This document shows, piece by piece, positions 17,501-24,662 of a stretch of 24,662 nt of DNA. Source of the DNA: a virus. The first letter of the stretch is position 1. Every line of letters begins with the position of its first letter. Below the pieces are notes generated by a model. That model worked only from the letters and a program-made list of their open reading frames with translations, had not been told where the DNA came from and searched no databases. A program made the position numbers and the translations under genes. Where the stretch lies: IMG/VR virus record IMGVR_UViG_3300025849_000211, positions 1 through 24,662 of that record; one strand, written 5' to 3'.

Positions 17501-20500
17501 ATTATTGGTATTAATGCTATACATAATGATAGTACAAGTCTTAACCTTGACGGATTTTATAAGATTGATAGTATAAACAACAATGTTATAACTGTAGAAA
17601 CTGACGATCCAAAAACTACTGAAGATAGTGACCTAGTTGGTAATATAACAGTATTTTTAAAAGTTAGAGCAACAAATGTTGTTGAAGCAAACAAAATTGT
17701 ACAAACAAATTTACATGGTAACGATTTGTTATGGGTTGATTCAATAACAGACGACAACGAATGGGCAGTATATAAGAATACTAATTCATTTGTTGATCAT
17801 CAGCGTATTAATAATCCAGTATCTAATGCATACGGAAATATTGAATCTATTACTTTAGATGTTGCTAGTACTACTATTTTTAATCAAGGATTTCATAAAT
17901 TATCAAAATATGATAGAATAACGTTTAGTGGAATAGAAGGTACTGTAGAACTTAACAGTACTTCAAAATATGTTGGCGGAACTATTACATCATCATCGTT
18001 TCAATTATATGATGACGCTGACCTAACTATACCAACAAATTCGTCAAGTTTTACAGCACACACCTTCAAAACTGGTAAATGGGTAAACAACGGATCAAAC
18101 TTTGGAACAGCAATAGCTGTTGATGACAGAAATACTACATTATTAGTAAGTACACCAGATGACGCTGACGGAAAGGTTTATGTATATAACAGGCCGACTA
18201 ATGCATTAACATACACATTAACACAAACAATTGAACCTTTTAAGTTTGGTAACGATAGACAACGATTTGGAGCCGGCCTAGCAATAAGTCCAGACGGTGA
18301 ATATGTTGTAGTTGGTTCACCTAATGCTTCAAATGTAAAAACAAAATATTCAGGAGCATTTCAATCAGCTGTTGATTATCCCAAAAATAGTATAGTAGGA
18401 AAAGACCAAGGACTATGGCGTGCCAAAATAGATATTCAAGGCGAAGAAGACAATATTGTTTTTAATAGTTTTAGTTCAGTTGTTGAAAATATTCAAGCTG
18501 CAGGTTTGCAAAATAATAATACCGATTTTATTCCGGCATTAATTATTGGGGATTATGCAATTGATACTAATAATAACTTACTTGCATTTAATGGTTTACC
18601 AACAAACCATATACTTGTTCGAGCACCGTTTTCGTTGTATGAAGGTAGTGGAATAAACGATCAGGTAAGATTGCAATGGAATTCAATAACATACGGAAAC
18701 CAAGATTTATCAGCATTAACAGCAAGAGCTCCATTTAATGGAAGTCATTCAGTAATCACAGATGCATTTTTAAGTCAAGAACATACAATACAAAAGAAAA
18801 TTGACGAAGTTTTATATGTTAATAGTAGCACAACCTCTGTTGATATAGGAGATGTTTTACAAACTCCGGTTGCTACTGGTATAGTTGAATATACTAAATT
18901 AGTAGGCGCTGAACTATTAATATATCTAAGAGACGTAAACGGTACATTTAATACTAGCGATAGTTTATTTAGAGACGATGGTGACTTTATCGGCGAATAT
19001 GTTAAACAAGGACCAATAGATCCTGTCAATACTTCAACCGTTTGGGGTGGATATTGGTGGATTGACACACCGGTGTATACACCAACTTCATCTACAACAA
19101 ATATTGACAAGGGCGCCGGATTAGTTTACTGGGATCTAATATCAGATAGTACTCCAACTGGTAGATACTACTATTCGAGTTTAGATTATTTAACAACTGA
19201 TATTAGTAGTCAAAATACTTTTACTGGTTATATAAGAACGTTAACATATAGAGGGCTTCCTGGAGCAGGCGGAAGTAATGATACTTTTTCAAGTAACTTA
19301 TATGTAATGCGAGCTCCTAAAGCACTTAGCGATACTATATCTCCAGGTGACCCAGTCAGTGTTTATGTTAACCAATTACCGCAATACACAACCGGTGACT
19401 TCAAAGACCTAACTACAATAGGATTAAGTTCTACAACTACAAACACAACAAGAAACGTTTATGATGTATGGGACGGATACATTAATTTAGCTTTTACTAA
19501 AACAGATGCAGCAGATAATCCGTTTGAGCCAAGAGTAGGTGATACAGTTCGTGATTTAACAACAGGAGCAACAGCTGAAGTAACATTTTATCAAAGAAAC
19601 AGTTTAAATGCCACTATATTTGTAAAAAATTTAGCAGGTTCATTTAGTGTTGGAGATGATTATGGACAAAATGCTGAAATAGAATTTTTAGGTACACCAG
19701 GTGATCCTGATGTAAACTATCAAACCGATCGTGTAATGGGTGAAATACAATTTACATCATTAGGGTATACACCTGCTGGAATAGGTAAAATGCTAGTGTT
19801 TGATAGCGGAAATCCTATTACATTAAGTGCAGAAGATAATATTAATGAAGTTGAATATTGGATGTATACTGAAGGAAATGTTTTAGGTATTCCTAGATTA
19901 CCGAATCCACCAAGTAGTATAAACAACGATTGGGAACAAGTTTATAGAATTCCTGCAGAATCAACAGGAACACCAAGTGGATTTACTAACCAAGGACTAT
20001 ACACAGTATACAGTAGATCAGCACCTGGCAGGTATGATGAAATTGGTACATATACTGTTCCTGAACAACAGTCAAATTTTAAACTTGGTAGCAATATTAA
20101 AATTGCAAAAAATAGTAACGGTTTATATAGAACAATGGTGCATGCTGAAGGCACTCAGACACAATCATTACCAGGAAGAATTTATTTTATTAAAACAGGT
20201 ACTGAAAATAATATTACATATACATGGGAATATGCAAAAAATAAAAAGTACAAAGGTGTTTTTAACGAAAGTATAAATTATTTTACTAAAGATATTGTTT
20301 ACAGAGAAAATCCTGCTGTAAGTGGAACCGGAGTATTATATGTAGCAAAAACTAATCTTGCACCAGGCCCATTTAGTATAACTGACTGGACAAGTACAGA
20401 CGACTTAATTGACTACGTTGGATTTATTCCAAACTCTTCAGGTACTAGTGTTATTAATGATAGTACAGACGGAAGCACAGTTCTTGATCAAGGATTACTT

Positions 20501-23500
20501 TCAACTTTTGGAAATGAATTTGATATTAATAAAAACGGTGACGTACTAATTGCTAATGCATTATACGATAATACAAAACCTAATCAAGTTGTTGTATACC
20601 GACAAAATAACGGCTTCTGGGAAAGAGGCCAAGAAATACAAGCACCAGATAAAACTAGTGGCTTCGGAAAAGCAATAGCGATATCAGATGACGGCATGTA
20701 CATAGCAGTTTCAGAACCATTTAATGATGATTACAATGCCGATCAAGGTAAAGTTTCAATTTATCATCAAGTTAATGGCGTGTTTACGTTTTTACAAGAT
20801 TTACAAAGTCCTAACAACGAACGTGCTGAAAGATTTGGTTGGAAATTGCAATATGATGGAAATAAATTATTTGTAACTTCAAGAAACGCTGATTCAACTG
20901 AAACAACTACATTTGATTCTAATACTACTAGATTTGATAATTCTTTTACAGAAATAGTTGAAGGAAGAAAAGACGTTGGCGTAGTATTTGTATACGAAAA
21001 AACTCCAAATGGAATGTTATTTGCACAAACTATTCAAATTCCAGATTCAGATGTTAATACATTTGGTAGAAATATACATGCAAAACAAAACCATTTTTAT
21101 GTAGGATTAGAAACTAAGGTAAGTGAAAACTCTCAAGGCCAAGTTATTGATTTTAGAATAGATCAAGATGTTACAATGTGGGAAACACATAGATCTTCAA
21201 ACAAAACAGTTGATGTAGAAAAAATTAAAAAAATATTCTTATATAATATTAAAGAAAATGAATTACTCACATATCTCGATTATATAGATCCAATACAAGG
21301 TAAAGTAGCAGGTCCTGCTGAACAAGAACTTACATATAAAACATATTTTGATCCTGCTGTTTATACTAATTCTAGTAATATTGGCGCAATACAAGATCAA
21401 ACAGCTGCCTGGGGAACAAAACAAGTTGGTGAGGTTTGGTGGAACTTAACAACAGCTAAGTTTACTAATCCTTATCAAGGAAGCATTCAGTATGCAACAC
21501 AATCTTGGAACAAAGTATTTCAAGGAAATTCAATTGATATTTACGAATGGGTAGAATCAGATATACTTCCAAGCGCCTGGGACGCTCAAGCAGATACTGA
21601 AACTGGATTTGCCAAAGGATATAGCGGTAAAAGTTTATATGGAGATTCATCTTACTCAACAAGACGAGTTTATAATGAAATTCTAAAGACTTTCAAAACA
21701 ATGTATTATTTCTGGGTAACAGATAAAACTATTGTTCCTAATGTTGAATTTAGAAAAATTGATACTAGAGAAATTGCACAATATATCACAGACCCCGCAG
21801 CAAAAGGTCATAGATTTGTTGCACTTATTTCTCCAGAAAAATTTGTACTATACAACTGCGAACCTTTGATAAAAGGGACAGATGTTGCTATTAATATACA
21901 ATTTTGGACAATTAAAAATCAAAACCAAAATGTTCATAACCAATATCAAATTGTTAGTGAAGGACTTGAAACTAGTCAACCGAATCCCGATGTTGTTATA
22001 AAATGGTTTGATAGTTTAATCGGATATGATGCACAATCAAGAGTAGTACCAGATCCGACACTTAGTGACAAAGAAAAATATGGATCACTTAATAGGCCTA
22101 GGCAGTCTTGGTTTAAAAACAAAAACGAAGCACTGAAACAAGTTATTGAGCGTGTAAACCTTGTTCTTACAAAGAATTTAATTATTGACGATAAAGATAT
22201 AAGCAAATTATCGTTAAACGATCCGATATTAACTACAGCTAGTAATTTATATGATGTTGAAGTAGAAACAGTAGCAGATCTTGCAACAGTTGGAACAGAC
22301 AAAATTGAAAGAGCAGTACTATCTCCTGTAATCAAAGACGGAAAAATTACAGATGTAACTATTATTAATCCTGGTAAAGGATATAGATATCCACCTGCTA
22401 TTTCGATATCAGGCAACGGCACTGATGCAGAATTGTTACCAGTAATAGACGGAGCAGGTAAGATAATATCTGTAACAGTGTTACAACAAGGAACATATTA
22501 TGATTCAAGTACTATTTTAACTGTACGAAATTTTGCTGTATTAGTTAAAACTGATGAAACTTTGCTAGGTAAATGGGCTTTGTATGAAAGAGAAAACAGA
22601 ATCTGGAATAGAATAAGAAGTCAATCTTACAATGTAGGAATATTTTGGAATTATGTTGACTGGTATGCTACAGGATACAATGAAGCAACTGATATTGATT
22701 ACCTTATTGACAATAGTTACGAATTGACAAGTTTAGATAATACTGTTGGAAGTATTGTAAAAATATCAAACATTGGTACAGGCGGCTGGTTGTTAATTGA
22801 AAAAATATCAAACAATGACACTGACGATTATACACAAAATTATAAAACTATTGGTAGACAAAACGGAACAATTAATTTTAAAAATACATTATATGATTCG
22901 TTAGCAGCAAACACAGGGTTTGATACAATTAGTTTTGATACTAAAATATTTGACAGTGAACCAATTAAAGAACTTAGAATTATTTTAAACACAATAAAAG
23001 ATGATATTTTAATTGATGAATTGTTAGTTGAATTTAATAAATTGTTTTTTGCAAGTTTGCGTTATGTATTTGCAGAACAAACATATGTAGATTGGGCGTT
23101 CAAAACTAGCTTTATTAAAGCCAAGCATAATGTCGGAAAACTTAGAGAAGATATTACTTTTAATAATGATAATTTACCTAGCTACGAAGCATATGTTAAA
23201 GAAGTTAAACCGTTTGCAACAAAAATTAGAGAATACCTAAGTGCATACGAAGGTATTGATCCTACAAGAACAGTAACAACTGACTTTGACTTACCAGCAT
23301 CTTATAATTCTATAGAAGGTAAAATATTACCAAAGAATATCAAAGTTATTGATGATGTACTAGTAGGAACAACAACTGATTTAGAAACTTATCCTAATAA
23401 AAATTGGTTAGATAATAGTAGCTATAGCATTGTTAGTGTAAAACCGGTTGACGGCGGACAAGGTTATACCTCTCCTCCAGTATTAACATTAACTGGCGGA

Positions 23501-24662
23501 GGCGGAACAGGCACTGTTCTAAAAACATATTTAGGTACAAAAGGCGATGTAACAAAAGTTGATGTAGTTGTTTCTGGTAGCGGATATTACAGCACACCTG
23601 TAATCTCAGTTAACGGCAATCTTATAGATGGCGGCAGAGATGCAACCTTCAGTGTAGAACTAGGTAATAATCCAGTAAGAGGAATTACTACTACAGTTAA
23701 GTTTGATAGAACTACAGGAACATATGTATATACGCAAATTGATCAAACACAAACATTTACAGCATCAGGATCTCAGTTTGAATTTAATTTGAATTGGCCT
23801 ATTGATTTAAAAATTACTGATATAAGTGTATTTAGAAATAATATTGAACAATTAAGTAACGAATATACCTATACCAACATGTTAGATGCTACAGCAAGCT
23901 ACGAAAGATATTATGGACAAGTATCTTTTACAAATAAACCAGATGCTAACGATATAATTGTTGTTAATTACAAACTTTCTCCAGATTTATATCAAGCCCA
24001 AGATCGAATTAGTAATTTATATAATCCGCAAGAAGGTCAATTAGGTAAAGAATTAAGCCAGTTAATGACAGGCATTGATTACGGTGGCGTAGAAGTTAAG
24101 AGCTTTGGGATGTCGCAGGGTCAAGGTTGGGATTCAGATGCATGGTTTGGTTCAACCTGGGATAGTTATGATAACACGTACAATGATGAAATATTTGAGT
24201 TAGATGGTTCAACAATTAGTATAGAGTTAAGTAAACCACTTGAAAATGGCGTACAATATAATATATACTTAAATGGTGTAAGAATCGATGATCCAGATTA
24301 TCCAAGTAATCCTACAAATCCAAATGCAAGATGCCAAAGTATTACAGGTGACGGGGTACAGACTACAATATTCTTAGATAATGACGGACTTAACATTAAT
24401 GGTGAAGGAAGTCCTTTAGACTCAGAATACAACAATGGTGCATTGATTGCCGAGAACAATGGTACAGTGTTTGACAGAGCCCTAACTGTAAACGGATTGA
24501 AACTGGTTGTTGCAGGAGCAGTAGGCGGACAACTTGCAGTACCAGATGAATGGGCAAAGAAAACTGCAAGAACATTTGAATTAATGACTGATCCTAACGG
24601 TGCTGGCATTAACACTACACATCAACGCAATTTTCTTAAAACACTAAAAGGTGACGTAGGAA
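11516..24662 (+). CDS. giant virion structural protein, gp7 position, partial (at least 4,382 codons)
   Basis: Reading begins at ATG 11516 in TAATG with the gp6 stop (GGAGG at 11499-11503) and stays open to the window end, 4,382 full codons. No stop was met on direct reading. Modules in order: cupredoxin-like sandwich (about 163-282: PTITLYRGITYKFDI, then DILYYMAAN); NLWARYNRWFHK and RAKRPIIEFE (394-435); PPTPTKLGLYPAYEP (986-1000); HTHPWEMLGL (1138-1147); W/Y chitin-binding-like module (1443-1482); MPYGTLLTEIQDVVDFLLGY (1507-1526); QQKMAQHLIGYQKRQYLQN (about 1774-1792); two WV..DxxWxVYK units (1949, 2072); FG-GAP-like segments (about 2190-2320 and 3000-3200); WWNLTTAKFTNPYQG (3308-3322); NRPRQSWF (3526-3533); glycine-rich beta repeats (about 3603-3672 and 3963-4055); YVDWAFKTSFIKAKHNVG (about 3858-3875); LMTGIDYGGVEV (4183-4194). 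I recognise several blocks as recurrent in large structural proteins of marine T4-like phages. Position after gp6 suggests a gp7-type wedge role, but T4 gp7 has only 1,032 residues. No signal peptide, membrane segment or enzyme motif was noticed. A fusion of several baseplate/fibre genes is possible. Confidence 0.9.
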   Translation, partial: MAYNNDQSDQPLPGGNENRKRQSASHLPKYYRTPANKKFLASTMDQLIQPGVVEKLNGYVGRKTAKAFSSTDNYVSDVSDARENYQLEPASIVKDNLGNVTFYKDYNDYINQLDSFNKGTSDHSVLNQQEYYAWDPHVDWDKLTNFREYYWLPNGPQSFGLPGNTIDVESTYTVRIGDNADNNTYIFSPDGLTNNPTITLYRGITYKFDIDTPNLPFTIKTKKTLDEGFDLDSSSILVLEGVSVQGLEKGTSTLQLGTDTPDILYYMAANDLQASGTIVVKDISEATFIDVEKEILGKKTYKASNDVVLSNGMKVFFTGEVEPASYAQGAFYVEGVGDKIKLVPETNLNVPTDFTDDVEIAFDAEGFDRLPFGKAIGYPTKKDYLVINRSAKDGNLWARYNRWFHKSVIETSAVQNNQPSELDQLQRAKRPIIEFEADIKLHNFGTKIKKDVDLIDNFTTDVFSTIEGGIGYNIDGINIVKGMRILFTADTDILVKGRIFEVDIIKFAGGQSTNNQITLKEVADSIPQENETVLALNGNVFKGKMLYFQNGSWQETQQKTNTNQPPLFDIFDSNGKSYSDTSTYKASTFSGNKLFSYKQGIGSADTELGFPLSYRSISNVGDIVFNYDILQDTMTYTNENDIFTVNTDIGFLRKYSDLNVFETISGWKKVTTLSEQPVIRQYVFDNTTTGFEIDVYNNSGLLSDLWVRVYLNNKLQFENVDYTITTNIQNNAQINFNNTLTLNDDIVIKTKSKTLKNDNGFYEIPSSLERNPKNENLKEFTLGEVNDHVSTIVENLDNFTGTFPGVGNLRDLNNLSDLGRRFLQHSAPMNLSLYHITDKDSNIIKSLDYARTEYNRFKREFLQVALDSEFQGTTKDHVDNILQTINSVKNKEMPFYFSDMVPTGAVKKLSYTILDADETFFALSQVFDNNTLSKKAVSVYKNNTQLVYNKDYTFNSDGFAVVTATKAQDDVIDIFEYETTNGSYVPPTPTKLGLYPAYEPMLYSDDTYLTTTSFIQGHDGSRFVAFNDYRDDLLLELEKRIFNNIKIKYDTTLLDINDLVPGEYRQTGVSFSEINKSILSNFLSWSKFIDTDYTLHNFFERTNTFTFNYSKSNSPSGNILPGFWRQIYKRAFDTDRPHTHPWEMLGLTIKPSWWETQYGPAPYTKDNLLMWTDLQNGILRQPGVKYKILNKYKRPNLLSNIPSDESGNLLPPLSIGWISNYQPDTIDFSFVFGDGAPVESAWRNSSDYAFSIIKAFIINKPSLIFSTGFDRFNQVRNSAGSIVYKPTNKRINLKDLVFPSTSTDATQTFTSGLVNYVASYMAGDVLKNYEKYKENITSIDNQIGFKLAGFTDIEKFKLILDSRTPTNEGNVFVPNENYQIFLNTSSPIKTVEYSGVIIERRTDGYVIKGYSPNNTIFKYLSAVSKQNDPSINVGGISENYVVWNSGKTYIAGQNVEYQGSYYRTKTQHQSTQTFDETQFAKLAALPLKGGREAFIRKQFTDTIIKEMPYGTLLTEIQDVVDFLLGYGEYLKSQGFIFDYFQSDNKVVLTGGHCVNEFLFWTTQNWAAGSVITLSPGAEQIKITTNYSMVDNIFDGFYGYGLFKADGQKLVEDFANLGRSPNEFSIGPKNTADGIYFISLPLVQKEHVVIIDNATVFGDVIFDQQPGYRQERIKILGYRTTDWDGSLNIPGFIFDEPNIVEWEQWQDYNIGAVVKNKEFYYSAPKKVPGSQIFDAKNWNVLSEKPEGGLYANFEYKTNQFADFYDLDSDNFDVEQQKMAQHLIGYQKRQYLQNIVNDDVSQYKFYQGFIQDKGSKNALTKLFDALASDDKDSLEFYEEWAIKDGQYGASEGFDDVIFRLDEGKFRLVPQPIQLVNSTTGEETDLIYRIKPYEVYQKSKNYDHKPLPGKYVFDSYTKNAGYVNQQDVRGIVTNYENILDFNFADIAKNAYIWVGNQDKDWTVYKHVDTPYVINQIGKGEATFDITVDTNVKDFVKGDIIGINAIHNDSTSLNLDGFYKIDSINNNVITVETDDPKTTEDSDLVGNITVFLKVRATNVVEANKIVQTNLHGNDLLWVDSITDDNEWAVYKNTNSFVDHQRINNPVSNAYGNIESITLDVASTTIFNQGFHKLSKYDRITFSGIEGTVELNSTSKYVGGTITSSSFQLYDDADLTIPTNSSSFTAHTFKTGKWVNNGSNFGTAIAVDDRNTTLLVSTPDDADGKVYVYNRPTNALTYTLTQTIEPFKFGNDRQRFGAGLAISPDGEYVVVGSPNASNVKTKYSGAFQSAVDYPKNSIVGKDQGLWRAKIDIQGEEDNIVFNSFSSVVENIQAAGLQNNNTDFIPALIIGDYAIDTNNNLLAFNGLPTNHILVRAPFSLYEGSGINDQVRLQWNSITYGNQDLSALTARAPFNGSHSVITDAFLSQEHTIQKKIDEVLYVNSSTTSVDIGDVLQTPVATGIVEYTKLVGAELLIYLRDVNGTFNTSDSLFRDDGDFIGEYVKQGPIDPVNTSTVWGGYWWIDTPVYTPTSSTTNIDKGAGLVYWDLISDSTPTGRYYYSSLDYLTTDISSQNTFTGYIRTLTYRGLPGAGGSNDTFSSNLYVMRAPKALSDTISPGDPVSVYVNQLPQYTTGDFKDLTTIGLSSTTTNTTRNVYDVWDGYINLAFTKTDAADNPFEPRVGDTVRDLTTGATAEVTFYQRNSLNATIFVKNLAGSFSVGDDYGQNAEIEFLGTPGDPDVNYQTDRVMGEIQFTSLGYTPAGIGKMLVFDSGNPITLSAEDNINEVEYWMYTEGNVLGIPRLPNPPSSINNDWEQVYRIPAESTGTPSGFTNQGLYTVYSRSAPGRYDEIGTYTVPEQQSNFKLGSNIKIAKNSNGLYRTMVHAEGTQTQSLPGRIYFIKTGTENNITYTWEYAKNKKYKGVFNESINYFTKDIVYRENPAVSGTGVLYVAKTNLAPGPFSITDWTSTDDLIDYVGFIPNSSGTSVINDSTDGSTVLDQGLLSTFGNEFDINKNGDVLIANALYDNTKPNQVVVYRQNNGFWERGQEIQAPDKTSGFGKAIAISDDGMYIAVSEPFNDDYNADQGKVSIYHQVNGVFTFLQDLQSPNNERAERFGWKLQYDGNKLFVTSRNADSTETTTFDSNTTRFDNSFTEIVEGRKDVGVVFVYEKTPNGMLFAQTIQIPDSDVNTFGRNIHAKQNHFYVGLETKVSENSQGQVIDFRIDQDVTMWETHRSSNKTVDVEKIKKIFLYNIKENELLTYLDYIDPIQGKVAGPAEQELTYKTYFDPAVYTNSSNIGAIQDQTAAWGTKQVGEVWWNLTTAKFTNPYQGSIQYATQSWNKVFQGNSIDIYEWVESDILPSAWDAQADTETGFAKGYSGKSLYGDSSYSTRRVYNEILKTFKTMYYFWVTDKTIVPNVEFRKIDTREIAQYITDPAAKGHRFVALISPEKFVLYNCEPLIKGTDVAINIQFWTIKNQNQNVHNQYQIVSEGLETSQPNPDVVIKWFDSLIGYDAQSRVVPDPTLSDKEKYGSLNRPRQSWFKNKNEALKQVIERVNLVLTKNLIIDDKDISKLSLNDPILTTASNLYDVEVETVADLATVGTDKIERAVLSPVIKDGKITDVTIINPGKGYRYPPAISISGNGTDAELLPVIDGAGKIISVTVLQQGTYYDSSTILTVRNFAVLVKTDETLLGKWALYERENRIWNRIRSQSYNVGIFWNYVDWYATGYNEATDIDYLIDNSYELTSLDNTVGSIVKISNIGTGGWLLIEKISNNDTDDYTQNYKTIGRQNGTINFKNTLYDSLAANTGFDTISFDTKIFDSEPIKELRIILNTIKDDILIDELLVEFNKLFFASLRYVFAEQTYVDWAFKTSFIKAKHNVGKLREDITFNNDNLPSYEAYVKEVKPFATKIREYLSAYEGIDPTRTVTTDFDLPASYNSIEGKILPKNIKVIDDVLVGTTTDLETYPNKNWLDNSSYSIVSVKPVDGGQGYTSPPVLTLTGGGGTGTVLKTYLGTKGDVTKVDVVVSGSGYYSTPVISVNGNLIDGGRDATFSVELGNNPVRGITTTVKFDRTTGTYVYTQIDQTQTFTASGSQFEFNLNWPIDLKITDISVFRNNIEQLSNEYTYTNMLDATASYERYYGQVSFTNKPDANDIIVVNYKLSPDLYQAQDRISNLYNPQEGQLGKELSQLMTGIDYGGVEVKSFGMSQGQGWDSDAWFGSTWDSYDNTYNDEIFELDGSTISIELSKPLENGVQYNIYLNGVRIDDPDYPSNPTNPNARCQSITGDGVQTTIFLDNDGLNINGEGSPLDSEYNNGALIAENNGTVFDRALTVNGLKLVVAGAVGGQLAVPDEWAKKTARTFELMTDPNGAGINTTHQRNFLKTLKGDVG
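22322..23686 (+). repeat. paired glycine-rich beta-repeat modules inside the giant protein
   Basis: Two separated segments share the pattern G-x-G-Y-x-x-P-P-x-[IVL]-x-[IVL]-x-G followed by a K-x-x-x-V-x-V-x-x-x-G-x-Y strand pair. The first is at about 22322-22530 (NPGKGYRYPPAISISGNGT; IISVTVLQQGTYYD), the second at about 23420-23686 (GGQGYTSPPVLTLTGGGGTG; VTKVDVVVSGSGYYSTPVIS). Similarity is at protein level only. About 900 bases of a different conserved block (DWAFKTSFIKAKHNVG) lie between them. Extended, surface-exposed beta structure is inferred. Confidence 0.6.

Noticed and set aside
17162-17524. Antisense 120-codon frame
   Set aside because: Lies wholly opposite the giant structural frame, with a Cys/Phe/Ile/Asn-rich composition and no start signals.
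19977-20276. Plus-strand 99-codon frame in another phase
   Set aside because: Overlaps the giant frame entirely; low-quality composition and no Shine-Dalgarno at the ATG. The giant frame stays open across it.
21976-22422. Antisense 148-codon frame, the longest shadow over the giant gene
   Set aside because: Opposite the conserved NRPRQSWF region of the sense protein; no RBS or promoter seen, and the composition is that of reversed codons.
24298-24615. Antisense 105-codon frame at the right edge
   Set aside because: Opposite a conserved end block of the giant protein (DEWAKKTARTFELMTDPNGAG); no supporting signals.

Overview
The window is AT-rich, densely packed, tailed-phage DNA: a stretch of a T4-superfamily myovirus. 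Every gene I can place has a counterpart in the T4 replication/late-transcription set or the T4 baseplate set. The sequence style (low GC, very large baseplate and tail proteins, baseplate genes consolidated in one run) fits the marine T4-like phages of cyanobacteria or SAR11-type hosts. The host itself cannot be read from this window. I see no tRNA, rRNA, insertion sequence, integrase, CRISPR array or host-derived metabolic gene.

Left arm (1-1740, minus strand): a partial gp47-like Mre11/SbcD nuclease subunit, running off the left edge and starting at TTG, and upstream of it a gp55-like late sigma factor. Each has its own near-consensus sigma70-type promoter (TTGACT, 17 bp, TATAAT), and the two promoters share an extended -35 context. 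This is the expected early/middle logic: host polymerase makes gp55 and recombination proteins first.

Right arm (1741-24662, plus strand): a tail-baseplate operon with almost no intergenic space. The order is a gp48-like tail-tube cap/initiator, gp53 wedge, a 904-residue gp27-like hub, a gp5-like central spike (OB fold plus beta-helix, no lysozyme), gp25 wedge, a large gp6 wedge, then a gigantic reading frame in the T4 gp7 position. T4-late-like -10 boxes (CTAAATA before gp48, ATAAATA before gp6) would be read by polymerase carrying the gp55 encoded next door. TAATG stop/start overlaps join several of the genes.

The outstanding feature is the last frame. I read it codon by codon from the ATG at 11516 to the window end (4,382 complete codons) without meeting a stop. 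It is a mosaic of modules: a cupredoxin-like sandwich, conserved marine-phage structural blocks, a chitin-binding-like W/Y module, two FG-GAP-like propeller segments and paired glycine-rich beta repeats. It probably builds the outer baseplate/wedge or a host-contact structure.

From left to right the window links regulator to product: an early-type promoter makes the late sigma, and the late sigma should then switch on the divergent baseplate operon from a promoter that abuts its own.
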